A DNA stretch of 64,000 bases. It comes from Nibribacter ruber. Its GTDB lineage: Bacteria; Bacteroidota; Bacteroidia; Cytophagales; Hymenobacteraceae. The stretch is taken from the NCBI RefSeq assembly GCF_009913235.1, contig NZ_CP047897.1:4029001-4093000 (forward strand). The letters are read 5' to 3'. Of the stretch, positions 9,577 to 18,772 are shown one piece after another. Positions within the stretch are counted from its first letter, which is position 1, and every line of letters starts with the position of its first letter. Under the pieces are notes generated by a model, which worked only from the letters and a program-made list of their open reading frames with translations, was not told the origin of the DNA and searched no databases. The position numbers were made by a program, and so were the translations under genes.

Positions 9577-9871
9577 AAAATTTCTGAGTTTATAGTGAAA
9601 ATAGAAATTCCTTGCCGCTTCGCAAGAAGGATTATAGCTGTTCCACTATGTTGGGTACTGAGAGGATGACGCAAGTATTCTTAAAAAGACGCAGGGAATA
9701 GTGAGGATTTTCGAAAATTCTATTGCTGGGTAGACCAAATTTAAGGAAAGGAGCGAGTCTTATGTTTTATTCAAGAGGCGCTTGGGATTCTTTTGTTCTT
9801 CCTCCGCATGATTTTGTACCTTGCTTACGTTTGTTTCGGCGAATATTTTCAATTAAGACCTTAATGTTTGC
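9577..9871. other. Divergent intergenic region between sigZ and the ketoisomerase operon
   Basis: About 300 bases, AT-rich. It must hold the promoters for sigZ (leftward) and the glycan operon (rightward). TAATGTTTGC lies directly before the ATG at 9872 and resembles a -7 box with one extra base. I see no ORF, RNA gene or strong hairpin here. Confidence 0.5.
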
Positions 9872-10300
9872 ATGAACACCCAAGACAAAACAGATAAGAG
9901 AAGGCAGCCCTACCTGTTAGTGTTTCCAGAAATAGGAGCGCAAGAAGTGGGCTTTATTTCTGTTGCGGAGAATACGGGTTTTCTGCCCTTTGAGGTGAAA
10001 AGAGTATTCTGGACGTATCATACGCCAGAAAGTATACTGCGTGGGAGGCATGCGCACTATACCACAGAGCAGATTATTGTGGCGGTGCATGGCCGTATTC
10101 TGGTCACTACCGAGCAGGCAGATGGAGAAGTACAGGTTTTTGTGCTGGATACTCCTGGTCAAGGCGTGTATGTGCCGCCTAACGTCTGGCATACCATGCA
10201 ATATTCTGGCAATGCCGTGCAATTAGTTCTGGCCTCAACCGTCTTTGACGAGGCCGATTACATACGAGATGTAGAAAAATTTAAGCAAGTATGGAAGTAG
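9872..10300 (+). CDS. FdtA/QdtA-type sugar 3,4-ketoisomerase (WxcM-like cupin)
   Basis: 142 residues, the normal size for the family. Members isomerise dTDP-4-keto-6-deoxyglucose to the 3-keto sugar on the way to dTDP-3-amino-3,6-dideoxyhexoses. The cupin signatures are visible: RVFWTYHTP, RGRHAHYTTEQ (catalytic His), GVYVPPNVWHTMQYS and LVLASTVFDEADYIRD. It opens a four-gene rightward operon; its end overlaps the acetyltransferase start by 10 bases. The usual partner aminotransferase (FdtB type) is absent from the window, so the pathway must be completed elsewhere. Confidence 0.85.
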   Translation: MNTQDKTDKRRQPYLLVFPEIGAQEVGFISVAENTGFLPFEVKRVFWTYHTPESILRGRHAHYTTEQIIVAVHGRILVTTEQADGEVQVFVLDTPGQGVYVPPNVWHTMQYSGNAVQLVLASTVFDEADYIRDVEKFKQVWK

Positions 10301-11232
10301 CATTCACTGATCTGTTGCAACACCGCGAACCTCTATTGGCTTTTTACAGCCCCTACAGTTTTGTGAGAGAGATAAAAGTGGCAGATCAGTTTGAGGTCTT
10401 TGTTAAAAGTAAGATTGACCAGTTTGGCAGTCATGATTACTTGCGCCAGTTTACGGTGTCTGTGCAAGGGAATGACTTTGTTTTTCTATATGAGTACCTC
10501 CCCTGGGATAGTGATTATTTCAAAAGGAATTGCTTTAAGTTATTTACCGTCCTTTTTGTCACCCAAAACGCAACGGCTTTGGTAGAAGCTATTTTCCTGT
10601 TTAAGCAGAAGCTGCAAGAGGTGGAGAATGTGTACTGTTTTATGGAAATTCCCACAGAAGACATATTCTTATTGCAATGTCTGAATGAAGCCGGACTGAA
10701 GTTGGTAGAAACCCGTTTCCATTACTTCAAAAAGAATTTGGCCGCTTTTGAAGGGCCTCGGTATTCTGTAAGAAAGGCCAATGCAGAAGATAGTGCTATG
10801 GTGGCCAAAATCGCTGCTGAAAATAGAAATGCCTATGATAGATTACATGCAGATCATGCTTTTTCTGAGCAGGAGGCAGATGAGTATCTGGGAACGTACG
10901 CTGCTGCAGCAGTGAACGGGTTTTGCCATCAGGTACTTGTACCCAATGTTCCTAATCTGCCTGTAGCCTCATTTATTGCCTATGATCACTACCGGAAAAT
11001 ATCGCCTAAGCATACTGTTAGCTTGGTATATGCCAGATTAGCTGCGGTATCTCCAGAAAATAGAGGGTGGTATGTAAAACTACTGACCGAAGTTATACAC
11101 GCGGCCAAAGAGGAACAGGCTACCTACTTAAAGATTACCACCCAGTCTACCAACAAGGCCGTGATTAAGACCTTTGAGAGCCTGGGATGCAACTTTGGGG
11201 CAACCACTCATATTTTATCCTTCAATCGTTAA
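10291..11232 (+). CDS. GNAT acetyltransferase, WecD-like (amino-sugar N-acetylation candidate)
   Basis: 313 residues. The N-terminal half carries LPWDSDYF, which matches the LxWDSxFF motif of WecD-type dTDP-4-amino-sugar acetyltransferases. The C-terminal half (from about residue 155) is a GNAT fold with RLAAVSPENRGWYVKLLTEV as the acetyl-CoA loop, although the classical Q/RxxGxG is degenerate. The start overlaps the upstream ketoisomerase gene. Position and motif together suggest N-acetylation of the amino sugar made with the FdtA product; this is inference. Confidence 0.7.
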   Translation: MEVAFTDLLQHREPLLAFYSPYSFVREIKVADQFEVFVKSKIDQFGSHDYLRQFTVSVQGNDFVFLYEYLPWDSDYFKRNCFKLFTVLFVTQNATALVEAIFLFKQKLQEVENVYCFMEIPTEDIFLLQCLNEAGLKLVETRFHYFKKNLAAFEGPRYSVRKANAEDSAMVAKIAAENRNAYDRLHADHAFSEQEADEYLGTYAAAAVNGFCHQVLVPNVPNLPVASFIAYDHYRKISPKHTVSLVYARLAAVSPENRGWYVKLLTEVIHAAKEEQATYLKITTQSTNKAVIKTFESLGCNFGATTHILSFNR

Positions 11233-11239
11233 TTTAGGA

Positions 11240-12169
11240 ATGCCACTACTTTCTGTTATTGTCCCGTGCTACTTCAATGAAGCCAATATTCCTGTCACGG
11301 TGCCCAGATTGTTGGAGAACGAGAAGCTTTTCACGCAGGAGGTTGATTTTGAGTATGTTTTTGTGGACGATGGCTCTAAAGATAACACCCTGCAGCAACT
11401 GCTGCTAGCCAGGGAAAAATACGGCTCTAAAATTAAGGTTGTACAACTGGCTAAAAACGTGGGCTCTTATACCGCCATTATGGCCGGCATGGAATACGCC
11501 ACTGGTAATTGCCTAGTCATTATCTCCGCTGACCTGCAAGACCCCCCCGAGCTCATGGTGAAGATGTATGACTATTGGCAAGCCGGAATCAAGCTGGTTT
11601 TAGGGAGTAGAGAAGATAGAAAAGACCCTTTTGCTAAGCGGCTGTTCGCCAACATCTTCCATAAAATCATGCAGAAAGTTGCCTTTCAGCACCTACCGCC
11701 TGGTGGTTTTGATTATGTTTTCTTTGACAAGAGAATAAAGGAGGAGGTTCTGAAAATAAAAGACCACAACAGCAATGTATTGTACTTGATGGCATGGCTT
11801 GGGTTTGATTACGTCACCATCCCGTATACCCGCGGAAGACGGGAGATAGGAACTTCAAAATGGACATTTAGTAAGAATGTGAAGCTATTTTTAGATTCTA
11901 TCTTGTCTTTTTCTTACTTCCCGGTGCGGGTTATTTCTGGGGTTGGAATTGCCTTAGGATTGATTGCCTTCTGCTACGCCTTGTTTTTGATCATTGCCAA
12001 GCTGAGCGGTGCGTATATGGTGGAGGGGTGGTCTTCTCTCATGGTAGTATTGCTGTTCGTGTCGGCTTTCCAGATGATTGCTTTGGGGGTGATAGGGGAA
12101 TATGTGTGGCGTGGGCTGGATGCTACCAGAAAAAGGCCTTTGTATATTGTAGAAAAGGCCTTTTTATAA
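11240..12169 (+). CDS. GT2 glycosyltransferase, polyprenyl-phosphate (DPM1/GtrB) type
   Basis: I place the start at ATG 11240, eight bases after the preceding stop, because the GT2 domain begins there (MPLLSVIVPCYFNE). A longer frame opens at 11174 inside the upstream gene. The catalytic motifs are VFVDDGSKDNT, SADLQDPPE (DxD-like) and GRREIGTSKW. Two transmembrane helices (about residues 230-255 and 265-295) close the protein, as in GtrB/ArnC-type enzymes that transfer a sugar onto polyprenyl phosphate at the inner membrane. The downstream multi-spanning protein could be its partner transferase. Confidence 0.85.
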   Translation: MPLLSVIVPCYFNEANIPVTVPRLLENEKLFTQEVDFEYVFVDDGSKDNTLQQLLLAREKYGSKIKVVQLAKNVGSYTAIMAGMEYATGNCLVIISADLQDPPELMVKMYDYWQAGIKLVLGSREDRKDPFAKRLFANIFHKIMQKVAFQHLPPGGFDYVFFDKRIKEEVLKIKDHNSNVLYLMAWLGFDYVTIPYTRGRREIGTSKWTFSKNVKLFLDSILSFSYFPVRVISGVGIALGLIAFCYALFLIIAKLSGAYMVEGWSSLMVVLLFVSAFQMIALGVIGEYVWRGLDATRKRPLYIVEKAFL

Positions 12170-12181
12170 TTCCTTAGAGTT

Positions 12182-13978
12182 ATGATGGTAACCGTCTTAC
12201 TGGTAGGGAGCGCCTTCTTTATATTTTTTTATCTCGTTGGTACCTTCCTGCTGCATAAAAGCCTTAAAAGGAAGTTGAGCCTACTGCAGCACGTGCTCTG
12301 TTTTTGGGTAGGGCTTCTTTTCGCGGTTTCTTTGTATGCGGTGATAAAGACGGTTTTTGTAACGGTCCTTATCTTGGTGTTGCCGCTACTTTTCCTATAC
12401 TGGAAGAATCTCCTCCAATACAATAGAGTAGAGAAAGGAGTATCGTCTCTTGCTTTTATTTTATCCTCCGTTGGTCTTTTCCTGCTGGTGTTCTTTTTAC
12501 AGGTCAACTTTTCCCTGGAGGTGCTCCAAAACCCTGTTCCCTATATAGCGCATCTGCATCCCTTTCAAGGCGAAGTATACATCTACAGTACCATTCTGAG
12601 CTTGCTGCATTATGAAAGCGTTGAGACGGTAAGCCTAGAATCTGTCCTGCACGGTTTCACGGGAGTCTCTATGTACCATTTTCTGGAGTTCTGGCTAGGA
12701 AGTCTGTTCAAATTGGTCTTCAATGCCAAGAGTGATATTGTGCTTTTCTTTTTTGTGTACCCTGTGTTCAAAGCCTTTACGCTGCTCACCTTCGGGGCGG
12801 TGTTAGCAGGTGTCGTTAAGGATAGGGTAGGGTATGTTCTGGTAGGGATCCTCCTTTTCTGTTTTGCTGTGTTTGGTTTCCTCTGGATCACAGCTCCCAT
12901 AGGGAAGATTCATTTAAGGGATATGATCATGCTGCCCATCCTGGTATTGGTGTTTAAAGCGCTATATGACAGGGAGTATGAAGTAGCCTTGTTTTTATTG
13001 TGTACAGCCACTGTTGAATACATCCTCTTTCTACCGGCGCTACTCCTCACGACAGCCATGTTCTGGACCAGATTAGAGAGAAAATCAATGTGGGTGCTAC
13101 TGGGCTTCTTGGTAGGTTACGTTCTCTTTTATATTCTTTTTCAGGAGCGGGTGGAAAACAAGTATTTCCATACAGATTACATGTCTGTGTTGTATTCCTT
13201 CATAAGTCTTGAAAAACTCAAGGAACTGTATAGAGTGCTGTTAATGGCATTTTTAACCTATCCAATCAGAATTGTACTGGCCTTCTATATACTGCATAGC
13301 TTTGAGACTTTACGGGCGAGGAAGGTAGCCTTTGATGCAGCAGTTTGGATGGTCTTGTTTTTTGTTGGTTATCACATTGCCTCGGCCTTAATGGGGGACT
13401 TGTCACTAGATGCCTGGCAGCTAAAACAGGTAGCCGTTAATCTCTCTTTGGTGGCCTTTCTCTTTGTGCTATACCATTTACTTGCGAAAAGGCAGTATGC
13501 CTTCTGTATTATATTGATCCTCTTTTTGAGCGATTACAAATTTCCTTTTGAAAAAATCAGTTTTGAGGAGGAATATAGCATTGAACTGGAAAGTAAACTG
13601 GCTAGTATCAGTGGAAGTAAACCAGTGAAGGGCTTTTTCATTGATGAGAATTTAGGCTTGCCAGAGAAGTGGGCCTTGTTCTATTATCCTACACACGCTG
13701 TAAAGTATGCCCGGGCTAATGACTATAGGTTCTATTTGTTTAACTATGACATTGCGTACCTCAAAGAGTCTATAGATAACTACCCTCCCGCAGAGAAAAA
13801 TATATTAAATAATATTATTTATCCTCTCTTTCCCACGGAAGTTGAAGTGCTCCAAAATGCCAGGCAAAATGATGTATCTGTAATCTGGGTTAGCAAAAAA
13901 TCTAAGTATTTGAAGGCCTTTGTTGAAAAGAAGCCTCTATATGACCTTGGGGACTATTTAGTCTACCACATCAAATAA
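12182..13978 (+). CDS. Large polytopic membrane protein, possible GT-C enzyme
   Basis: 598 residues with about a dozen hydrophobic segments up to residue 450 and a soluble C-terminal domain of about 140 residues. I do not recognise a named family. It follows the polyprenyl-phosphate GT2 by 12 bases, and the topology (many helices, one long loop near residues 100-150, soluble tail) would fit a GT-C glycosyltransferase that uses the GT2 product. No acidic GT-C motif is clear enough to be sure. It is the last gene of the operon and ends 63 bases before a long palindrome. Confidence 0.6.
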   Translation: MMVTVLLVGSAFFIFFYLVGTFLLHKSLKRKLSLLQHVLCFWVGLLFAVSLYAVIKTVFVTVLILVLPLLFLYWKNLLQYNRVEKGVSSLAFILSSVGLFLLVFFLQVNFSLEVLQNPVPYIAHLHPFQGEVYIYSTILSLLHYESVETVSLESVLHGFTGVSMYHFLEFWLGSLFKLVFNAKSDIVLFFFVYPVFKAFTLLTFGAVLAGVVKDRVGYVLVGILLFCFAVFGFLWITAPIGKIHLRDMIMLPILVLVFKALYDREYEVALFLLCTATVEYILFLPALLLTTAMFWTRLERKSMWVLLGFLVGYVLFYILFQERVENKYFHTDYMSVLYSFISLEKLKELYRVLLMAFLTYPIRIVLAFYILHSFETLRARKVAFDAAVWMVLFFVGYHIASALMGDLSLDAWQLKQVAVNLSLVAFLFVLYHLLAKRQYAFCIILILFLSDYKFPFEKISFEEEYSIELESKLASISGSKPVKGFFIDENLGLPEKWALFYYPTHAVKYARANDYRFYLFNYDIAYLKESIDNYPPAEKNILNNIIYPLFPTEVEVLQNARQNDVSVIWVSKKSKYLKAFVEKKPLYDLGDYLVYHIK

Positions 13979-14041
13979 TAGTAAGAAAATATACGGATGG
14001 AAAAGGCAAGTAAAAGAACAAAGCAACTATGCTCGTTTAGC

Positions 14042-14111
14042 TTTAAGTTTACGGCCTCGTTTTTGGGCTATTTTCCAGAAAATAGCCCAAAAACGAGGCC
14101 GTAAACTTAAA
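14042..14111. repeat. Family R palindrome, copy 5: about 70-bp near-perfect palindrome
   Basis: Arms of 34 bases flank a central CA mismatch at 14076/14077; everything else pairs. The core matches the family. The outer 16 bases (TTTAAGTTTACGGCCT and its complement) occur only here. The right arm includes the stop codon (14107-14109) of the convergent GNAT gene. It sits exactly between two convergent genes. Confidence 0.95.
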
Positions 14112-14616
14112 CACCTACTGTGTGGCTTCTGCGCTCAAGTAAGTACGTATCGCGCCATTGGCCGTGTAGCTGTCCTATCCGCTCACGCAAGCCTACCATC
14201 CTAAAACCGTTTTTCAGATGCATGGCTACGCTGGCTTCATTTTCCTTCAGGATTCCTGCCTGTAGGGTCCAAATGCCGTTCTGTTCTGAGGAGGTGATTA
14301 GCGCCTGAAGCAAAAGACTACCTATGCCCTGGTTTCTAGCAGATTCTTCAATGTAGACGCTCACTTCGGCCACGCCTCCATACACGCATCTCCCAGAAAC
14401 AGGGCTTAGCGCTGCCCAACCTACCACCTGACCAGTACCAGAGACTGCCACCCACCTACTATGAGGCAAGTGCCCTTGGTCCCAATATTGCCAAGTTGGA
14501 GCTTTTGTCTCAAGCGTAGCGTTCTGGCTGGCAATGCCTTGGTCATAAATAGACGTCACACTGGGAAAATGTGCGGCGGTTAATGGTTGAATGGCTGCTT
14601 TGGTCTGGGTTTCCAT
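14107..14616 (-). CDS. GNAT N-acetyltransferase, ArsN1/phosphinothricin-acetyltransferase-like
   Basis: 169 residues. The sequence follows the ArsN/Pat pattern closely: IYDQGIASQNATLET, GWAALSPVSGR, YGGVAEVSVYI, acetyl-CoA loop RNQGIGSLLLQAL, GIWTLQAGILKEN and GQWRDTYLLERRS. These enzymes acetylate phosphinothricin or, for ArsN1, arsinothricin. It lies directly downstream of an ArsI-like gene (13-base gap), which supports a role in organoarsenical detoxification over general herbicide-type resistance. The substrate is inference. The stop codon lies inside the palindrome at 14042-14111. Confidence 0.8.
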   Translation of the reverse strand: METQTKAAIQPLTAAHFPSVTSIYDQGIASQNATLETKAPTWQYWDQGHLPHSRWVAVSGTGQVVGWAALSPVSGRCVYGGVAEVSVYIEESARNQGIGSLLLQALITSSEQNGIWTLQAGILKENEASVAMHLKNGFRMVGLRERIGQLHGQWRDTYLLERRSHTVGV

Positions 14617-14629
14617 TTTACTTGTAGAA

Positions 14630-15055
14630 TTAGGCGATTATTGATTCTTTGGGAGCGCAGCAGGAGGTGACGGCTTCCGTTCCTCCATAAGTGGTGCTTT
14701 CTCCAAATGTATAAAAAGCTTCCCATTCCACTCCTTGCGGGTCTTGGATCCAAGACTTTTCTGACTTTGCGTAACAGCACGTAGTCGTACCTTCCTCTCT
14801 AATTGTACCCTTTGCCTTCACCAGGCGGCTGTAAATTTCCTGAAGTTCCTCTGGAGATTCTGCCTGGATACCAAGATGTTCTATGCCCGTCTGGGTGCTT
14901 CGTTGCGAAATGGCAAAATTGATTCTGGGGTCTTCCAGCATCCATTTGGCATAGTCTGGTTTAACTACGGTAGGCTCTGCTGCAAATAAGGCGGTGTAGA
15001 AGGAGATGGAATCATGTAAGTTGGCAACGCTTAGATTAAGGTGGAATCTTTTCAT
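14630..15055 (-). CDS. ArsI/CadI-family dioxygenase (organoarsenical C-As lyase candidate)
   Basis: 141 residues, a vicinal-oxygen-chelate fold protein. Predicted iron ligands His5, His60 and Glu112 and the arsenical-binding Cys pair Cys93-Cys94 (TTCCYA) occupy the places of H5, H62, E115 and C96-C97 of characterised ArsI. A further Cys pair lies near the C-terminus (TSCCAPK). ArsI cleaves the carbon-arsenic bond of trivalent organoarsenicals. It is first in a two-gene operon with the GNAT gene. No ArsR, ArsM or arsenite pump lies beside it in the window. Confidence 0.85.
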   Translation of the reverse strand: MKRFHLNLSVANLHDSISFYTALFAAEPTVVKPDYAKWMLEDPRINFAISQRSTQTGIEHLGIQAESPEELQEIYSRLVKAKGTIREEGTTTCCYAKSEKSWIQDPQGVEWEAFYTFGESTTYGGTEAVTSCCAPKESIIA

Positions 15056-15460
15056 GGCTTTGTTTTTTATGGTTTCTGTTGAGGAGACGGAGACCTTTGT
15101 GAAAAGACGCAGCTTTTCTTAAATATTTTGTCTGGTTCTTAAAGTAGGCAATAATAGAGCCTGAATGTGATGTCCAATGGTAGTAAAAGGAAGCTTTGAC
15201 CCTTTTAATGACGCCACCAGAGTAGTCTGGTTTTGAAGTTCCTAGAGGATTTCTTTCTTTAAAATCTCGACCTTCTTTTAATATAGTATTTTTTAAATAT
15301 TTATGTTTGGCTGATGCTGCCGTGCTCTCAAGCGTTTATTTTTTGTAATAAATTGAATCAATGTGCGTTGGGGGAATGTTAAGCAAGTTGCCACATCGAG
15401 GGGGTGGGAAGGCCGAATGGTAATCAGACAGCCCTTCAAAACCTTTTCGGTTATTAATCG
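15056..15460. other. AT-rich intergenic region between divergent arsI and asnB
   Basis: About 400 bases without a convincing ORF. It should hold the leftward arsI promoter and sequences upstream of the polysaccharide locus. I see no family R palindrome and no strong terminator. It marks the left edge of the region that lacks the repeats. Confidence 0.5.
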
Positions 15461-15468
15461 TAACTTTG
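15461..15468 (+). promoter_or_regulatory. TAACTTTG -7 box directly before asnB
   Basis: TAACTTTG is a perfect match to the Bacteroidota TAnnTTTG -7 element and ends 7 bases before the ATG at 15476. No convincing -33 TTTG is present 19 bases upstream. If used, transcription would begin at or just before the start codon. Confidence 0.45.
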
Positions 15469-15475
15469 CGGCAAT

Positions 15476-17383
15476 ATGTGCGGAATATCAGGAATCTATG
15501 CTTTTACCGAAGAGGGCCGCAAAGCCATCGGACGTTTACCCCATACAACAGATGCCCTTCAGCAACGTGGACCAGATTCTCAGGGTCATTTTACCCACGG
15601 GAATGTAGGATTAGGCCACCGAAGACTCTCCATCATTGATGTTAGCGATGTGGCTTGTCAGCCTATGGTGGACGAGGCGGAGCGCTATGTCATAGTCTTT
15701 AACGGGGAGATTTTTAATTTCCAGGAGTTACGCCAACAGCTTATCTCTCAGGGATATTCTTTCTTCTCGCAGTCAGATACCGAAGTCCTTCTTAAACTAT
15801 ACATCCAACAGGGACCTGAGTTCTTAAAGAAGCTGAATGGTTTCTTTGCCTTCGCTATTTATGACAAGGAGGAGGAGACGCTTTTTGTGGCTCGTGACCG
15901 CATGGGGGTGAAACCGTTGTTGATGTTTCAGGACGAAGACAAGCTGGTTTTTGCTTCAGAAATGAAGTCCATACTGGAGTTTGGCATTCCGCGCAAGTTG
16001 GACTATGTGTCTTTATATGAGTACCTACAGCTAAACTATATTCCTGCGCCAGCCTCCATCTTCAAAGGAGTAAAGAAGCTCATGCCCGGGCACTATTTAC
16101 GTGTAGGCAAAAAAGGAAAGACTGAGATTAAGCGCTGGTACAAAATTCCATATGACGAGAAGAAGGCCAAAAACAATTCTCTCTCTTATGAGGCCCAGCA
16201 GAAGAAGCTGGTTGATTTGATGGATGGGGCTGTGCAACGCCGGATGATCTCTGATGTGCCTTTGGGTGCCTTTTTGAGCGGTGGTATTGATTCTTCGGTA
16301 ATTGTGGCTTTGGCCTCAAGACACACGCAGCACTTAAATACTTTCTCAATTGGGTACAAAGATGAACCCTTCTTTGACGAAACGAAGTATGCAAAGCTGG
16401 TGGCGGACAAGTACAAGACCAACCACACCGTCTTCTCCCTTACCAATAATGATTTGTATGAGCACCTGTTCAGGGCGCTTGATTATATAGATGAGCCATT
16501 TGCAGATTCATCTGCGTTGGCTGTGAATATTTTGAGTTATCACACCCGTCAAAAGGTGACGGTGGCTTTGTCTGGTGATGGCGCAGATGAACTGTTTGCC
16601 GGCTACAACAAGCACATGGCCGAGTACAAGGTACGGAAGGGCGGTTTTGTAGCAGAAACAGTAGCGGCATTGCTTCCTGTTTGGGAAATGATGCCTAAGT
16701 CGCGCAGTTCATCTTTCGGGAACCGCATACGCCAATTTCAGCGTTTCGGTGAGGGCATGAATTTGTCTGCCAAAGACCGGTACTGGCGCTGGGCCACTTT
16801 TGCTACTGAGGACGATGCCAAGTCATTGTTAAGTGGCAAGGTAAAGCGCACTCTATCTAAGGATGTGTATAAAAAACGGCGCCAGAAGATATTGAGTCAC
16901 CTTTCGCAGAAGGGAGACATTAATGAGGTGCTCTTGACAGACATGAACCTGGTTCTGCCCAATGATATGTTGACCAAGGTGGATCTCATGTCTATGGCTA
17001 ACAGCTTAGAGGTGCGTACGCCTTTCTTAGATTATAAAGTAGTAAACTTTGCCTTCTCCTTACCTCAGTCATCTAAGATTGACGGTGGTATGAAGAAGAA
17101 AATAGTGCAGGATGCTTTTAGAGGTATGTTGCCACCTGAACTATACAAACGGCCTAAGCACGGTTTTGAGGTGCCGCTCCTGAAGTGGTTCCAGAATGAG
17201 CTGAAGCCCATGATTATGGATGACCTGCTGTCAGATTCTTTTATAGAGGCACAAGGCATCTTTAATGTAAAAGAGATTCAAAGATTAAAGATGCAACTGT
17301 TCTCCAGCAACCTTGGTGATATCCATGCCCGCATTTGGGCTTTGGTGGTCTTCCAGCACTGGTGGAAAAAGTGGATGATGTAA
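15476..17383 (+). CDS. asnB: Asparagine synthase (glutamine-hydrolysing) family amidotransferase, copy 1
   Basis: 635 residues, full length. Class II glutamine amidotransferase domain with the essential N-terminal Cys2 (MCGISGIYAF), RRLSIID and FNGEIFN motifs; then a synthetase domain with the ATP-binding SGGIDSS loop at residues 268-274 and the acceptor-side LSGDGADELFAGY. The family makes Asn from Asp, but members inside polysaccharide loci often amidate sugar acids. It lies directly upstream of UDP-glucose dehydrogenase and UDP-xylose synthase, with a second paralogue after them, so amidation of a uronic acid is a reasonable inference. The gene symbol reflects the family, not a proven Asn role. 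Confidence 0.88.
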   Translation: MCGISGIYAFTEEGRKAIGRLPHTTDALQQRGPDSQGHFTHGNVGLGHRRLSIIDVSDVACQPMVDEAERYVIVFNGEIFNFQELRQQLISQGYSFFSQSDTEVLLKLYIQQGPEFLKKLNGFFAFAIYDKEEETLFVARDRMGVKPLLMFQDEDKLVFASEMKSILEFGIPRKLDYVSLYEYLQLNYIPAPASIFKGVKKLMPGHYLRVGKKGKTEIKRWYKIPYDEKKAKNNSLSYEAQQKKLVDLMDGAVQRRMISDVPLGAFLSGGIDSSVIVALASRHTQHLNTFSIGYKDEPFFDETKYAKLVADKYKTNHTVFSLTNNDLYEHLFRALDYIDEPFADSSALAVNILSYHTRQKVTVALSGDGADELFAGYNKHMAEYKVRKGGFVAETVAALLPVWEMMPKSRSSSFGNRIRQFQRFGEGMNLSAKDRYWRWATFATEDDAKSLLSGKVKRTLSKDVYKKRRQKILSHLSQKGDINEVLLTDMNLVLPNDMLTKVDLMSMANSLEVRTPFLDYKVVNFAFSLPQSSKIDGGMKKKIVQDAFRGMLPPELYKRPKHGFEVPLLKWFQNELKPMIMDDLLSDSFIEAQGIFNVKEIQRLKMQLFSSNLGDIHARIWALVVFQHWWKKWMM

Positions 17384-17425
17384 ACATGTAGTGAGTATGA
17401 TCTAAACTTTACTAAAACCTGGTTT

Positions 17426-18772
17426 ATGAAAATAGCAGTAATAGGAACAGGATATGTTGGCCTTGTTACCGGGGCTTGTTTTGCCGAAGTAGGTATTGAC
17501 GTGACATGTGTAGATATAGACGCGAAAAAAATTGCGTCTTTAGAACAAGGAGTCATTCCAATATACGAGCCTGGTTTAAATGAAATAGTATCAAGGAACG
17601 TATCAAAAAACAGGCTTAGCTTTTCTACAGAGCTAGCAAAAGTTATTCCTGGCTGTGATGTAGTTTTTATTGCCGTTGGAACCCCTCCAGGTGAAGATGG
17701 AAGTGCTGATTTGAAATACGTGCTTGCGGTTGCTAGAGAAATCGGCAGATCAATGTGTGACTATTTAGTTGTAGTTACTAAAAGCACAGTGCCAGTTGGT
17801 ACTGCCAAAAAAGTTAAAAGTTCTATTGAAGAAGAACTCAAATTACGAGATTCTACCTTAACGTTTGATATTGCTTCAAATCCAGAGTTCTTAAAAGAAG
17901 GTGCAGCCATTGAGGATTTTCTAAAGCCTGATAGAATCATCATTGGGGTAGAGTCTGAAGAAGCAGAAGATGTAATGCGTAAGCTTTATAAGCCATTTCT
18001 GCTAAATGGACATCCCATCATCTTTATGGATGTTCCTTCGGCTGAAATGACGAAGTATGCGGCTAACTCTATGTTGGCAACTAAAATTAGCTTTATGAAT
18101 GATATTGCTAATTTATGTGAAATAATGGGTGCTGATGTAAACATGGTCAGGAGAGGCATTGGGAGTGACAGCCGGATTGGTAATAAGTTCATCTATCCAG
18201 GTATTGGCTACGGGGGGTCCTGCTTTCCGAAGGATGTGAAAGCGCTAATCAAGACGGCTGCTGAGCATGGCTATGATATGCAAGTGCTCAAATCAGTTGA
18301 GTCAGTAAATGAATTCCAGAAGTCCGTTATGTTTAACAAAATTAAGCGGCACTTTAATGGTGAACTCTCTGGGAAGGTAGTGGCACTTTGGGGGCTGTCA
18401 TTTAAACCTAAGACGGATGATATGCGTGAAGCACCCTCCTTAGTAATCATAGAAAAATTGCTAGAGGCAGGTGCTCAAGTTAAGGCATATGACCCTGTGG
18501 CCATGAAAGAAGCTCAACATATCATCGGGGATAGAATTGAGTATGTTCATGATGAATATGAAGCACTCATAGACGCGGATGCTCTTATGGTAGTAACTGA
18601 ATGGCCCGAATTTAGATCTCCGAACTTTCAAGTGGTTGGGAAACTGCTTAAGAATAAAGTAATCTTTGACGGCCGCAATATATATGATGCCAAAGAATTG
18701 CAGGAGTTAGGTTTTGCCTATCAAGGAATAGGCGTACATGAGGTTGTACCTATAATAGAAACTACCAATTAA
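17426..18772 (+). CDS. ugd: UDP-glucose 6-dehydrogenase
   Basis: 448 residues. Oxidises UDP-glucose to UDP-glucuronate with two NAD+. It shows the N-terminal Rossmann motif [17 protein letters not shown], the Lys motif in [10 protein letters not shown], the central-helix residues around [12 protein letters not shown], and the catalytic Cys266 in [10 protein letters not shown]. The C-terminal domain contains the sugar-binding [17 protein letters not shown]. It ends directly at the ATG of the UDP-xylose synthase gene, which uses its product. The base composition is AT-richer than in the flanking housekeeping genes. Confidence 0.93.
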   Translation: MKIAVIGTGYVGLVTGACFAEVGIDVTCVDIDAKKIASLEQGVIPIYEPGLNEIVSRNVSKNRLSFSTELAKVIPGCDVVFIAVGTPPGEDGSADLKYVLAVAREIGRSMCDYLVVVTKSTVPVGTAKKVKSSIEEELKLRDSTLTFDIASNPEFLKEGAAIEDFLKPDRIIIGVESEEAEDVMRKLYKPFLLNGHPIIFMDVPSAEMTKYAANSMLATKISFMNDIANLCEIMGADVNMVRRGIGSDSRIGNKFIYPGIGYGGSCFPKDVKALIKTAAEHGYDMQVLKSVESVNEFQKSVMFNKIKRHFNGELSGKVVALWGLSFKPKTDDMREAPSLVIIEKLLEAGAQVKAYDPVAMKEAQHIIGDRIEYVHDEYEALIDADALMVVTEWPEFRSPNFQVVGKLLKNKVIFDGRNIYDAKELQELGFAYQGIGVHEVVPIIETTN

